Assembly (NCBI GenBank): GCA_963691705.1
Contig: OY829537.1
Location: 76,591,352 to 76,655,351 of the forward strand
DNA from: Viola odorata
Taxonomy: Eukaryota; Streptophyta; Magnoliopsida; Malpighiales; Violaceae
Length of the DNA: 64,000 nt
Direction of reading: 5' to 3'
Shown in pieces: positions 20,726 to 33,411 of the stretch (within the stretch, counting starts at the first letter, position 1; the number at the start of each line of letters is the position of its first letter). The notes beneath the pieces were generated by a model. The model made no database searches, was not told the DNA's origin, and saw only the letters and a program-made list of their open reading frames with translations. The translations under genes were made by a program, and so were the position numbers.

Positions 20726-22172
20726 TATGAAACTACTTTTAAAGTACAGAAGAATAACGCAACTATGATATTGTTGATGTCTTACCAAGAGCACGAGATC
20801 GAGATTGCTAGCTGGTGTCAACAGATTGAGATTGCCAAGCTCGTGTTACATATTAATTATTTTGAGTAACATTAGTTTTAATGTTTCAATAACAGGGATA
20901 TGCAGATGAGTAAATGAAAAAAATATTTTTTCTAACAAGAAATAATTTTATATATTTGATTGGTATTTAAAAATAGAAATTAAATTTAATCAAAATTTTC
21001 TATATATATTTAATCAAAATTTTCTATATATATTTATTGGTTGGGTACTAGTTCCCAAAAATAGCGCAGGGTACCATAGAAATGGTATCTATTTTTAAAC
21101 TGGAAAATGCACCCTAAGATCTCCATCGTTTTACAAAAGATTTGATTGGGTCCATAACGTATGTTTTGTTTAATAAAATCTCTAATGTTTGGATATGATG
21201 TTCGATTGGGTCCTTATGTTAAAAAAATTCGACGTGGCAACTGTTGCCATTAAATGGTCGATTTTATTATTTTCTCGTAAGTGACCCCAACTTGTCAGAA
21301 AACATCCTAACCCGAATTAGTTTGACCCGAATTGATTCTTTACGGGTTACCCAACATTCATTTCTCATTTCTTTTCTCATTCCCGACCAGAAATTCTAAA
21401 CGAGACCCGCCTCACATTCCTTGTACCAATATCACTAACACTTCCTTTTCTCTCTTCTCTGCTTTTTACTTTTTTTTTCTGCTATTTTCATTACACAATA
21501 GCAACAACAATCAAACCTCTTCCTCTCTTTTTTCTTCTTCTAATCAGATTTAAAGAACAACTATTTTGTGTAAAACTCAGCTTAATAATTAGAGCTGGGT
21601 ATTGCAGTATATGTATATTCAGATGCAGTAGTGTGTACATACAAAGATAAGCATTATCAAGTTTACAAGATAACTGATACAACTAAAGGGTGCGTTTGAT
21701 TGATGGAATCAGGAACGAAAGTAACTCGGGAATCTGAGATTCCGAACTTTATTGCGTTTGGTTGCGACAAAGAATCACTCTCCTCCGGAATCTAACTTTT
21801 ATTGATTGCCTTAACTTTCCAAAAAATGGGGGAAAGTGATTATTTGGCTAGGGGGTGGGGAGAATGATTCCCCCTTATAAGGAAAGTTAACTTTTTTGTT
21901 AAATGATATATTTTTCCAAAACTAATTATAAAAAATAACCTAATAAAGCGTCTTCTTCCTTCTTTGTTTCTAAAACTTCATCCGCTGCTCATCGTCTTCT
22001 TCTTCTCTATTCCTAAAATATTGTCAGCTGAATCTGAAGAAAAAGCCAGCACATTAGCTATAGACCGAGTACCGTTACAGAGACCCAGACCACCCTAGCT
22101 ACAAGGTACGCTCTTGTTTGTTTTGTATACTTAATTTTGGGTTTCCTTTGGCCTGGACCTTTATTTGCCTAC
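20726..22172. other. Non-genic flank of Tat-1
   Basis: AT-rich DNA. It holds a perfect 24-bp tandem duplication (20987-21010, 21011-21034; unit begins taatcaaaattttcta) and the right TIR-like sequence at 21042-21084. A pyrimidine-rich stretch lies at 21330-21550. At about 21690, gggtgcgtttgattga resembles the end of a MITE, but its partner is not found. No gene is supported. Confidence 0.5.
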
Positions 22173-24163
22173 TGTCGCACCCCCTTTTCAATTTCCGCGA
22201 GAGGTTCGGGACTGATGTGACACAAAAAGGACGTCTCACATAATGCAATGAAGTCGCCACCCTATTTATTTCTAGGTTTAGGGAAACCTAAAGTCCAAAA
22301 AGAAAAGATAATAAAATAAAAAGCTATGTCGCAAAAAAGGGTCTAAACTCGAGAACAACGGTTCAGGGTCGATTTATGGACTCGGGAAGGTGTTAGGCAC
22401 CCAAGTCTCATCCTAAAAAAGGTTACCGGTTGAAAAGAGGAGGAGTTTAAAAATCATTTGAAAACAAGTAATTGGGCCCTTAGAGGAATCGCCGCTTTAG
22501 TATTTTACGTTGGTCGGGACTAGTTGGGACTGTTTTTTAACGGAATTAACCGTTTAATCTTTACTAAAGCGGGCACCCCCTATCATCATCGGGCCAATGC
22601 TCACGAAGCATATTGAGTTTTAACATTTCTATATAATCATGCATACGATTATTTAGGTTCTAACATTTCTAAATAATCAGGCATACGATTATTTATGAAA
22701 AGCGTTGAAATAAATGAAAAGAGTGAGAAATGTGTACTTGTGAAAGGGTATTGATTGGTTTACCCTACGTGAGAGTATTAGTACGAGTAATGACATATAA
22801 TAAGCAAAATAAAATCATTAGTTAATTAAAAATAAGCAATTGAATAAAGTGATAAAATAATTATTACAACAATTCGGAAAATTATTGTCTAATTATTACA
22901 ACGAACAATTGACGAAAAAATATCGACGAGCCTCGATTACCAGGCCGAACTGGGGCCCAGCTAACCAGGAAAAAGCCTTCCTTCCTTCTGATGGGCCGAT
23001 GAACAGTTCGACCCATCTCCCCTTGCTTTTCTCCATTTGGGCCAGGAACAGTACCTGGCCCATGACCAACTCGGGCTGGGAACAATGCCCAAACGCTTCC
23101 TCCTTCCCTCCAACATTTGAACAACTCTTCTTCTTCCTTGGGTTGTTGGCGCCATTGCCGGCGACCAAGGGCCATTCCAGGCGAGAAAAATACAAGCAAT
23201 TTCGAGCAATATTATCCCCACAAACCAACGATTAATCCAAACCAAGACAGCAATTTAAATGAACAAAAATAGTAACAGTTAAATAATTTAAAATAATTAA
23301 ATAACTTGAAATTGACAGTTGATTGAAAGTAGTAAATTGTACCATGATGATAAGCAATTGCAGAGCAAGAAATTAGAGGGAGAAAGCTTGTGAATTGGTC
23401 CCTTATTTGGTTGTCTTGAGCTTGGTATTTATAGGGGAAGTTTGGAGTCAGTTTGGAGCCATGAGCTGGCCGTCGAGGAGGTGCAATGACGAGGCCGGTG
23501 ATGATGAAAACGCATCGGCGAGGCAACTGGCTGTTAGGTGCATTGATGGTCGCATTAATGAGATGGTAAGGGTTGACGTTGGGTGGTCGATGATGGCTTG
23601 CGTGATGATGAACGAACGTCGGCAAGGTGATGAAGCACACAATTCTATTTTTATGGCCTGCATTAATGCATTAATGTGCTGGACTCTGGACGAGTAAGAT
23701 ATATTCGGTTCGAGAAATCTCGTTTAAAATTGATAGAAACTCAAGCAAAAAATCTTAAAATACAAACTAAAAAAGATGACACGACATAAGATAAAATAAA
23801 GTAATAAATAGTAAATAAATGAGAACGTTCGATCTATGGTCCGCTTGGAACCGATAGAAGCTCGAACGAAAAAAGCTTAAAATACGAAATTAAATGAAAT
23901 AATCTAAGATGACACAAAAAAAATAAAAACAAATGATAAATAGCAAATAAATAGAAAAAGTTCGATCTACGGTCGGAGGAAAATTACTCGGGACCAATAG
24001 AAGTTCGAACTAGAAAAATGGTAAAAACACAAAACAATGGGAAATAAAATGAAATGGCACGAAAACAATAATGAATACAATACAGTCGGTATTAAAAGGT
24101 TAATAATATGGCGAATGATAACAAATGCAAAAAATGACAAAAACATCAAAAATCGGGTAGCCT
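22173..24163 (-). mobile_element. Solo LTR of an Ogre/Tat-like element, minus orientation
   Basis: Read on minus, it starts near ctacccgatttttgatg and ends in the segment ...aaaagggggtgcgaca at 22173. It contains 'gggtgcctaacaccttcccg' and 'gaaccgttgttctcgag'-type blocks near its end. The same blocks, in the same order, occur in the LTR at 39226-41670. No gag-pol or primer binding site follows on the left (below 22173), so it is a solo LTR formed by LTR recombination or a truncated copy. The flanks cctac (22168-22172) and tctac (24164-24168) may be a mutated duplication. The right boundary is uncertain by several bases. Confidence 0.75.
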
Positions 24164-24754
24164 TCTACAAATCAACGTTTCATTTTCATGGGTAAGAATT
24201 TGGATTTCTTTTTCTATGGTAGAAATTGATGTGTTTTTCTAAGGTATAGATTGATATATTAATAATTATAACAATACATTTAGATTGACACCATGCATGC
24301 CTTTGAGGCATGAGCAGAGTTGTCGCCAATCACCTTGTCTTTGCAGTTGAAGTTGTTGAGTGTTTACAACGGTCACTTCCCATCCCAGATCAAATGTATC
24401 ATGATTGTTAATAGTTATTAGTAACATACATGTCACTCTAAATTCCCCTTTTCTGGTATCGAAACACCATTTTGTTTTTACACCATGGTTTTGCAGATTT
24501 AAAAAAATTATTAAAAAGAATTATTAAAAGATGTCTACTCAAGCTATTGTATTTAGAAAGGGATGTTCATTGGAAGCTATCTAATTTTAATTGCTACTGC
24601 TTGTTTCTTGCTTGGCATATTTTTTGTTGTGATCAGTGTTGTTGTGCCTATTTCTTTGGGTAGCAATTATTTTTTAGAATAAACATGCTAGCTCACTAGC
24701 TAAAAATTGATTAGAGAAATATTGCTATATTAATTATATGCTTGCCTACTATAT
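24164..24754. other. Unassigned sequence between two LTR remnants
   Basis: No gene is confirmed. A 33-codon frame starting ATG at about 24310 reads MSRVVANHL and ends RSLPIPDQMYHDC. It looks protein-like but has no recognised match, and may be a gene relic. Confidence 0.35.
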
Positions 24755-24899
24755 TGATCGCCTATCGAGAGCGTAAAAAATAGTTGTAATAATGAATGGA
24801 AAAATAGGGTAGAATACAACTTATCACTGTCCACAATGGACTTGTAGGTAGTGGTAAGAGGATCGTCCGCAGAGACTATGTTGGTGAGATGTGGATTCC
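24755..24899 (-). repeat. Fragment of an Athila-type LTR 3' end
   Basis: On minus it contains ctctgcggacgatcctctta, then gtggacagtgataagttgta and an end ...gataggcgatca. The Athila-B LTR end has tctgtggacgatcctcttac followed by gataagttgtattcctaccc. It lies directly beyond the end of the Athila-A LTR, so it is a separate older fragment. Confidence 0.6.
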
Positions 24900-26324
24900 T
24901 GATCGGTTATCGAAGACGTAAAAAATAATAAGAATAAACCTGTTATCATGTGCACAATAAATTGTGTATAGTGGCAATAGGGTCGAACACAGGGACTAAA
25001 GGTAGACGTTGTCTATGGTGTATAACTCAAGTGAACAAACTGAAGCAGTAACAAAAGAGGGAGGGGGTTGAGAGAATTGTTGATTAAACTAGTATTAAAC
25101 TAAATAAAGCAGGTAAATAAAGATGTAAAATCATATGGGAAAAGATCCTAGCAGAGGCTCATTCTCCGGTTGCATCTAGGCCTAGTTAATCACTGGTACA
25201 AATATATTCCACTCCTATGTCATAGGTATGCTATAGGGGCCAGGTACGCTTAGGCCCCCTACTTTTCTTCGTACGAGAAGCTACCTCAAGGTACATTTAT
25301 GAGGTAACCTTGACGCTCTGCCGTCTCCCAAGGTACGTTTATGGGAGCAATACTCAGAGGCCCATTAAGTAGAGAAAAGACACACCTAAGGCGAGCCAGT
25401 CAGTACGTTCGAGGCACTACCCTAGTTGATTACTTGTCCTAGTCAGATTGGACCAGTTCGACGTAATGACTCTGAACTAGTTCTTTACTTTACTTTGCAG
25501 CCTCACTTTAGTTATTACTACAAAGATGACTTTAATTACCTAGATCCAATTAAGAGTTGATCAGGATTCTAATTAACCCTAGGTAAATTGGCAAGATCTT
25601 GACAAGTAAACAAATACGAACAAGGAGTTTATTAAGTCCAAATTGACCTCATAACTATCCTAAGCAACCATCGAATCGCCTCTACTAAGACAGAGGAGCT
25701 TAGTCGCTCATGCTAATAACAGAATAAATAAAATAAATAAATAAAGAAGATATGAATGATGAGAAGAAAATATAAATTAAAAGTAAATAGTACCGATCGG
25801 AGCTATGGCTTCGGTTTATAATAGAAGGGCGCCGGAGGCGGTGGTGGAGAAAACATCTTAATCAAAAGTGGTAAAAAGTTTGATGATCAAAAAGTGTTTA
25901 ACCCTAGATCTAGAAGCCATATATATAGGCTACAAAACAGGAAGTCTAGATAAAGATAGAAAATATAAAAAAATGGAATTCTACTCCTAATAGAATTACG
26001 AAAGATGGAAATAAAATCTTTGCTGGAGTAGAAGACTGCGGGGAATAAGATTCTGAATCCGCTGGAGATCCTCTTAAGGATTTTTCTTTTGTGTGTCGGA
26101 GTTGTAAGCATCTACAACGCTCGACAACTAGGCCTAGACGATCCGCAGCTAGGCCTCAACACCTAATGCTCCAGCGAAATTCATCCAAAATGTGCGTATT
26201 CTGCATCTTTCTCTTCTTTAGTTTGAAACTGCAAAAAGGATGGAAACATGGATAAATTAACAGTATCATGCTCAAAATTGGACTAAGAAAGAAGAGAAAA
26301 ATATATACAAAATGCACTATATCA
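24900..26324 (-). repeat. Athila-A 3' LTR, minus orientation
   Basis: On minus it starts tgatatagtgcattttg just after a G-rich polypurine tract (gtgtggggggat, plus 26325-26337) and ends ...gtcttcgataaccgatca at 24900. A TATA-like tatatata (minus) is at about 25919-25926. Inside, 25290-25360 holds two similar imperfect hairpins built on aaggtacatttatg and aaggtacgtttatg. The other LTR is outside the window or lost. Confidence 0.7.
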
Positions 26325-28111
26325 AATCCCCCCACACTGCCCAATGCTCGCCCTCGAGCATTTATCCTTTATTAAAAACCTCCCATAGTCAGAACGCAGA
26401 CATTCTACTCGAAGAACATGAACAAACTCATCACGCACTACAAATACACCTTAATAGTACATAACTCCTACCTAGACATACGTTTGCACCAAACCAGAAG
26501 GATAACGACCCTAGAGGTAAGACTTTCCCACACCAATCCTAATCACTAGCAATCCTCACAAGATAAGGTGTTTGCACTCACACTGACAAACAGGGATAGG
26601 TGTTTAATCGCTCAAAGGTATGCAGATAACACAACACATAGATCAAGTTTACAATAGCGACCCGAGTAAATAGTACACATGCATGGGCAATCTGGCAATC
26701 CAAGAATTTTTTGCATCGTAAAGGGGTAGATGGGTTGTATGTGTGTAATGGAGAAAAAAGGTGAAGAGAAGGTGGAAAGAAACAGAAATAAGGTAAAAAG
26801 GGAGAGAAAAATAATCAAGAGATAGAAGGGTTCCTTAGCTGCAATGAAGAGAAGTTGGTGAAGAAACACTCATCAGCCGGTGGCAGCAAGGGCTAGATGA
26901 TAACTCTTTTTTGAGTGGGGGAGAACTCTTCTTCATTTGGTACTGGAATCGACTGCTTTGGTTCACACTCCCCTTTGCTTTTATTGGTACTCTTTTAGTA
27001 CTATTATCCTCTTTTTTCCTTTTTTGTTTTCTCAAATTTTTTTTTGTGATAAGAAGGAAGTAACAAAGGTAGTGTGAACCTTTTTCCATTTTCTTATTAC
27101 TGATTGATGCAGCTTTTCTTTTCGGTGTTACCATAATTCTACTTCCAGCACCAAGGTCTTAATGTGTTGTCTTCCCCCACACTTAGGCTTTTCTGCATCT
27201 AGCCCTTGACGTCTCCATCGATGAGTGTCTCTCACCTGTCAAGGAAAAATCAAGGAAAAATAGGCTCGATTGGTTTTGAGGAAAGAGAATGGAGGGGTAG
27301 GTGAGTTGTCAAGGGCAAGGCGTAAGAAAAATGAAAGAAAGTCGCAAAGTTCTTTATCATTTTGTCGCTTTCCCATGTCTAATGGTACCTATACTCTAGG
27401 TCTCATGCAAACCTAACTAGTGCTTAGCTACGCATCAATTCACGCATGAAAGAAATTAATGGCATATAGGTCCAATGTGCTCACAAGGTGTGTTTTTTGA
27501 TCACTAGTGTCTAGGTCTTGGTGTGGTCATAAGAGCAGACAGGAAAAGTTATGCATGATCAAGCCTAGATGTAGTGAATGGCCAATTTATTCTATGTACG
27601 GTGGATTGAAAGTGCGTTCTTCCTAGGGGGGTTTAAAAACATTGGCAGTGTGTACATCATTGCAAGGAAATCTATACAAAAATCCTAAAACACCCTAACA
27701 GTAGAAATCTGAGGATTTAATAGAAAAATGTTTGCCCTAAAACACAAAGACATAGAGAATCACACAAGCACACAAAGGTAGGAATGAGAACATGCAAGCA
27801 AGCAGTCACACATACAAATATATCCTCCCCCACACTTAGGCAGCGCATTGTCCTTAATGCGAGGGAGGCATACAAGCAAACAAGGGCAAAGAAATAAAAA
27901 GTGTAGAAAGAGAAAGTGTTCACCGGGATTTTAAAAGTACAAATAAAAACATAGCCAAAGGCAATATAGTGCGGGGATGGGGCTTAGGGGTTGGAAAGAG
28001 ACCGCAGGCAAGATGCGATCTCATCGGGGAGCTGGTGGATTACACTGACGATGGAGCGGAGCAGGGCGCTGTTTTCTTGAATGGTGGCGGTATGGTTATC
28101 CAGGGCTTGGG
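26325..28111 (-). other. Athila-A 3' non-coding region with polypurine tract
   Basis: No gene. On minus the end is tgtggggggat next to the LTR, the polypurine tract. Two further copies of a taagtgtggggg motif (minus) lie at about 27172-27186 and 27826-27840, a recurring feature of Athila 3' regions. Confidence 0.55.
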
Positions 28112-30194
28112 CTAGGAGTGCTGAAGAGGTCTGGGCCGAGGTAGACGTAGGTACAGGTTGAGGCTGGCCGTCTTAGGTAAGGTCTGGGAAGATGTATCTC
28201 CCTCCATGCACAACACTATAAATCCTCTCGATGGGTGGGGTGTAACCTGTGCTAAACTGCAAAACTCCATTGATAAGGTCCAACAATTTGAAATCAATAG
28301 GAGAGTGCAAGTTGCAAGTGTACAGAGGTCCAACAATTTGAAATCAATAGGAGAATGCAGGTTGCAAGTGGCAATGTCAAGGGCTCGACTGTTGATAGCT
28401 AAAGAAGTAATTAAGGAGCCTAAAATAGGGGTCCTATCATTATTCACAATAGCAGTTAATTCTAAAGCAATCCAATAACCAAGACTAACAGGATGCCTAT
28501 GTTGTATACACCACAAGAAAAATACCTCCTGCACTGAGAGTTGACCCGAAGAGTTCAACTTATCAGCAAAGGTAAGTGCCAAATAACGGTGTAGGATACG
28601 CAGAGATTGGTCCAAAATCTCGTGGTCCTTGGAGAATCGAGAGCTGTGCACAGTATTAGGGTCGCCGGTAAGCTCTCGAAAGGCCTCATTGACATTAAAG
28701 GCAGGGGGATAAGCAGTAAAAGACTCACAGTACCATGTAGACCTAAGATCAGACGTATGCACAAAACTAACTAAACAATTAAATGCATCCAGGGACACAT
28801 GAGACCAGATATTCATCAAACAAAAAATTTACCAGACGGGCGACTCCAAGGTCCGGAGTACTCTTACCCATGGCCTTCAGACGTGTCTGGTCAAACTAGA
28901 ACGTCGTGAAGAATTCGTGGCTGAGCTCCAAACACGTTGGGTGTTCTAAGAAGAACAGAGCATCCCACCCAATGTTTTTAATGAGCTCACACACACGAGC
29001 TCCAATCCCCATCCTGTCAAGCAGTTCAAAATCTAGCCTAGCACAAGGGTTAACTCGTTTATTATGCAGAGCGGTTAACCTATCAAGTTGGAACTTCTCA
29101 TCAAAGTCCAACCATCCATTTAAAGCAGAAAGATCAAGGTTTACTTGACTGGGTGGGACAGATGTACCAGCGCGCGCTCAGGTGGAATGTGCCTTACCCT
29201 TGCTCGAAGAGGTACCCTGGTGTAGGCGTTGGGACTTGCGGGGGGTGTTCTGGCTTGATGCAGACACTTTCCTCTTTTTCTTAACCAGAGGGGTCTCCTC
29301 CTCTGGATGTTCCTCCTTAATCCCGACTTCCGGCTCAATTAGGTTCTGTACAGGGATGGAGGCTGCTTGCTTTTACTTTTTCTTCTTGTCCCCTACCTCC
29401 TTGTAAGAGTGGGGCGTGACCATTCGTCCTCGCGTGTTCATTCCTCTGCTCATGGGTAGATCCGTGGGGGCAGGGATAAAACCCATGATCTCCACCTCGT
29501 GGTCAGAAACCGGCCATGTAGGAGTGAGATTGCCGTGCTAGTTCACATAGAGCTCCTCTTCATCCTCTTCCTCAATATTCGCCTCTACTACTGGACCCAT
29601 ATCGCTGTCCAGATTCGGCTTTGCTTCAGGTTCAACTACAACGTCACTAGCCACTTGTGCGTCTGGTTCATCGACGACCATGGGTTCGCCAACCGCTGCG
29701 CCGATAATGGCAGGCGGCATAAGCGGAGGAGGCGCAACTGAGGTAATGGCAAGCTCCTCATCATTGGACTCAGAACACGTTTCCCATGATGACCCAGACC
29801 CATAATTGTAGGTGCCGGAGGAAGATTCCTTGGTCTTAGGTGTAGGTTAGTTTGGTGGTGGGTTGATTAGGGTAGGCATGGATGACGGTGGTTCAGGGTT
29901 AGTGTGGGTGGGTACTGTTTAGGGTGAGGGGGTAAATGGGTTTGGGAGGGGAATGGTTGCAAAGGCGGCTGGGGTAGTTGCTGTGATTGGTGGTTTTGTC
30001 ACTGGCGGTTGCGCGGTGGGGCGAGCGGTGGTTGTTTTTGGGGATTTGGGGGTAGTGATGGGTGGAGGAGGGCGACTTGCCATGGCCAACACTGGTGTGG
30101 CGGCAACGGGTAAATAGGAGGTCATAGAATTAGTTGGGGAACGGTCACCAGAGGTGCGTGTGGACTTATGGACAACTTGGTTGATTCGGACCAT
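28112..30194 (-). pseudogene. Athila-A post-pol (env-position) ORF, decayed
   Basis: Minus-strand coding relic starting MVRINQVVHK at 30194. It has a Pro/Thr-rich N-terminal half, an acidic stretch (VEANIEEEDEEELYVN), then a globular part with the block ARVCELIKNIGWDALFFLEH and LELSHEFFTTF at 29111-28896, and FRELTGDPN plus LRILHRYLAL further on (28819-28112). Several stops and one frame change interrupt it. The homologous gene follows pol in Athila-B (37493-39225). The globular block resembles the ATHILA ORF-1/plant transposon protein family (recall). Although this is the position of env-like genes in Athila, no convincing signal peptide or membrane segment is seen. Confidence 0.7.
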
Positions 30195-30647
30195 TGATGA
30201 ATGTTGGGATTGGGAAGTTTGGGGAAGAATAAGAAGTTGTAGAGGTGGATGCGATGTGAGAGAAAAAGGGAGAGTGGAAGAGGATGGAGTGTGTCAAGAG
30301 GGAAGATGAAGGAAAAAAGCGTGGAAGCTTTTTAATAAATGCGGCCAACTAGCCGTTTTGTTCTTTTGTGCCCAATTGGTCCCTCAAAATCTCACTTGCA
30401 CAGAAAGGAAACGAATCCCAACCATAAAAGATTCCTTTTCAAATTAGAAAATTGAAGTTCAAGTCAACATAGGAGTATAAACGGTTAAGGATCATGCTCC
30501 TGACAAAAAGGGAATTTGAAGTAAAGGATTTATCACACGGAGAGAGAATAGGGATTTTAAAATTAAAATAGGATAGAGATATGAAAGGAAAATAATCTAA
30601 TTTAGAAAAGGAAGAAGATATATACAGATACAAAAGATATATATGAT
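30195..30647 (-). other. Athila-A sequence upstream of its post-pol ORF
   Basis: No gene is seen. Athila-A is cut here by the Athila-B 5' LTR, so its pol, gag and 5' LTR are absent from the visible side. The last 5 bases before the LTR are atgat (30643-30647); the matching duplication cannot be checked. Confidence 0.5.
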
Positions 30648-32275
30648 TGACGTCTATTTCCATGCATTTTTACCATCTTAAACCACCTTGTTTATGGTGA
30701 AAATGGTGCCTTTCACGTCAATCTATCTGCTTTTAAAGGAAATGAAGGAAATATCAACTTTCAGCACAAACTAACAATCTTGGGTGCAATCTTGCCTAAG
30801 ACTACCGATCTAAAGACGTGCAGAGCTAGGAGTCTTGGAACGCTATTGCTGGAGTGTGGATGACAGTTGGATGGCTGGAGGAAATAAGAGAAAAACTATC
30901 TCTGGAGCAAAAATCAGACAAATGACCAATCTTAGCTAAGACAAACCAATCTTAGCTAAGATTAACAAGATTGCCAAGAAACATGATAAGATTAACAAGA
31001 TTGCCAAGAAACATGATGAGATAGGAGTCACGGGATTTTGAGCTAAAAGAGTGGATTTGACAGCTAGAGAAGATCAGACGTGATCCAAGATTGCATCATT
31101 TAAGGGATTATCCTTTATTTGAACAAACAAATCAAATATTTATTTATTTTGAATTTAAACAATGTTTATCTTTATCTTTTCGAAGTTTTGAATTTGGAAA
31201 GGAACGTGATTGGTGGGGACTCTAACCTTGTTAAAGGTTAGGGAAGGCTGTCAATTATGGGATCTTCCATCTTCTTTTCTTCTGGTTCTTGTAAACACTT
31301 TGTGGTGATTATTCTTTTGAATATCGCATTTTAATTCTATTTTTCATGTTCTTCAATTATTTCTTTATTTCCTTAATCATTATGTCTAGTAGCTAAACAC
31401 CTAATTCTTGGTAAGGGTTGAGTGAGTGCACTTATGAATTGTGAGACCAATCTATTCTTATTATCCTCTCATTCATAATTGATTCAAGTTCTGTTTTAAC
31501 AAACCGGTTCCCGTCTAGGCTAAGACTTGATCAATCTTAGGCAAGACGACGAATTTGCAGCCAGTCACGAAGGGGACGAGCGAAACCAGAGTGACACAAG
31601 TAGGCGGCTAGCTTCGCGGAGGTTAGTGAATTTGGATTGATATAGGCCTAACCAGACTGACAATCTAGGGCTTCGAGTTGGGAGTAGCTTGGCCTAGACT
31701 CTGTCTTTTCCTACGCCATTGAGAAAACGCATGTGCCTCAAGCCAGCAGCCAATTGGATAAACCCTTTAACCAGCAAGGTGTCCACTGGCCAGGATCACT
31801 AGGAAAGGGGGTTCCCTCCAAGTGATTTCAAGAGGAGGAAAGTAGGATTGGAAAGGGGTTCCCCCCAATCTATAGCAGAGTTATGAGAGAGAAGGAGAAA
31901 ATCTAAAGGTCAATGATCGAATAAACAAGGAATGCGCTCACGAATTCGCCCTTACCAGGAGTTTACCTCACATCAGTTCACAACCAATCTCAATCTGCAA
32001 TCTTAGCTAAGATTCCTTTCTGCCGAAGATTGCTCTTTTATTTAATTTTTACTTGTTCTTTTTTATTGCTTTGTTTATTTTGATTGCAGAAATAAAACCC
32101 CTCAACTCCAGTGATGAGGAAGTCGAGTCAAGACTACAAAACCCCAACAAGATCTCTGTGGACGATCCTCTTACCGCGATCTACAAGGTCTTTGTGGACA
32201 AGTGATAAGTTGTATTCCTACCCCTAAATTCGTATATTTTATACAACTAAATTTGATGCCCTCGACACGTAATCA
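30648..32275 (+). repeat. Athila-B 5' LTR
   Basis: Begins tgacgtctatttccatgc, ends gacacgtaatca and is followed after 5 bp by the primer binding site. It carries repeated self-complementary cttagctaag motifs (about 30934-30962 and 32001-32014) and a 29-bp tandem duplication (unit attaacaagattgccaagaa) at about 30960-31020. That duplication is single in the internal copy at 32714-33411. Confidence 0.85.
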
Positions 32276-32280
32276 AATTT

Positions 32281-32298
32281 TGGTGCCGTTGCCGGGAT
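32281..32298 (+). other. Athila-B primer binding site
   Basis: tggtgccgttgccgggat, 5 bp after the LTR. The consensus TGGCGCCGTTGCCGGGGA pairs with tRNA-Asp in Athila elements (family knowledge). Confidence 0.85.
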
Positions 32299-32382
32299 CA
32301 TTTGGCGGTGTTTTTGTAGTTTTGTTTTTATTTTTGTTTTTGCAGTGATCTTGGCCAAGACAGTAGGCCAAACAGAAAAATC

Positions 32383-32713
32383 ATGCTCCATAATTCTATC
32401 CCTCCTGATTTGAATGCATCTAATATTGAACATAAATTATTTAAAATATCTAACATGGTTCAAAATCTCTCTGCAAGGTACAACCAGGGACAACATAAAT
32501 TCCACCCCATTTACCACCCAACCTACAATTGCTACATGGTTCAACATTCGGGTGATCCAGCCCAAGTCAGCGCAGCATATTCATACAATCAAAACCAATC
32601 TTGGCCAAGCCCAACATTCCAGCAGTACCAGCAGCCTCAACAATCTCCCATAAACTCCCAATATTTTGTACCAGAACCTCCCCAAAATCAGGCGCATGTG
32701 CCTCAGTTGCTGA
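32383..32713 (+). pseudogene. Athila-B gag remnant
   Basis: About 110 codons from ATG 32383, ending abruptly at an LTR copy at 32714. The visible part is rich in Gln, Pro and Tyr (QPQQSPINSQYF), like the linker around the Athila gag zinc knuckle. The capsid core and knuckle themselves are not present. Most of gag has been lost by rearrangement. Confidence 0.6.
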
Positions 32714-33411
32714 TGGTGTCTATTTCCATGCATTTTTACCATCTTAAACCACCTTGTTTATGGTGAAAATGGTGTCTTTCACGTCAATCTATCTGCTTTT
32801 AAAGGAAATGAAGGAAATATCAGCTTTCAACACAAACTAGCAATCTTGGGCGCAGTCTTTCCTAAGACTGCCGATCTAAAGACGTGCAGAGCTAGGAGTC
32901 TTGGAACGCTATTGTTGGAGTGTGGATGACAGTTGGATGGCTGGAGGAAATAAGAGAAAAACTATCTCTGGAGCAAAAATCAGACAAACGACTAATCTTA
33001 GCTAAGACAAACCAATCTTAGCTAAGATTAACAAGATTGCCAAGAAACATGATGAGATAGGAGTCACGGGATTTTGAGCTAAAAGAGTGGATTTGACAGC
33101 TAGAGACAGCTAGAGAAGATCAGACGTGATCCAAGATTGCATCCTTTAAGGGATTATCCTCTATTTGAACAAACAAATCAAATATTTATTTATTTTGAAT
33201 TTAAACAATGTTTATCTTTATCTTTTTGAAGTTTTGAATTTGGAAAGGAACGTGATTGGTGGGGACTCTAACCTTGTTAAAGGTTAGGGAAGGTTGTCAA
33301 TTACGGGATCTTCCATCTTCTTTTCTTCTGGTTCTTGTAAACACTTTGTGGTGATTATTCTTTTGAATATCACATTTTAATTATATTTTTCATGTTCTTC
33401 AATTATTTCTT
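32714..33411 (+). repeat. Partial Athila-B LTR copy between gag and protease
   Basis: 698 bp matching 30648-31365 of the 5' LTR from its first base, with about 20 substitutions by eye (about 3 percent) and a few indels. It ends at aattatttctt, after which protease coding sequence starts at once. It has no second LTR end. Confidence 0.85.

Noticed and set aside
21332..21553. Phe/Ser-rich 73-codon frame as a gene
   Set aside because: Low-complexity pyrimidine-rich DNA; no homologue, no splice structure.
21690..21960. MITE beginning gggtgcgtttgattga
   Set aside because: Only one end is visible; no inverted partner or target duplication was found.
22882..23697. Overlapping open frames in both directions in the solo LTR
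   Set aside because: They lie wholly within an LTR, read in four frames and match nothing recognised.
28158..29148. Plus-strand frames in 28.1-29.2 kb
   Set aside because: Complements of the decayed Athila-A post-pol ORF.
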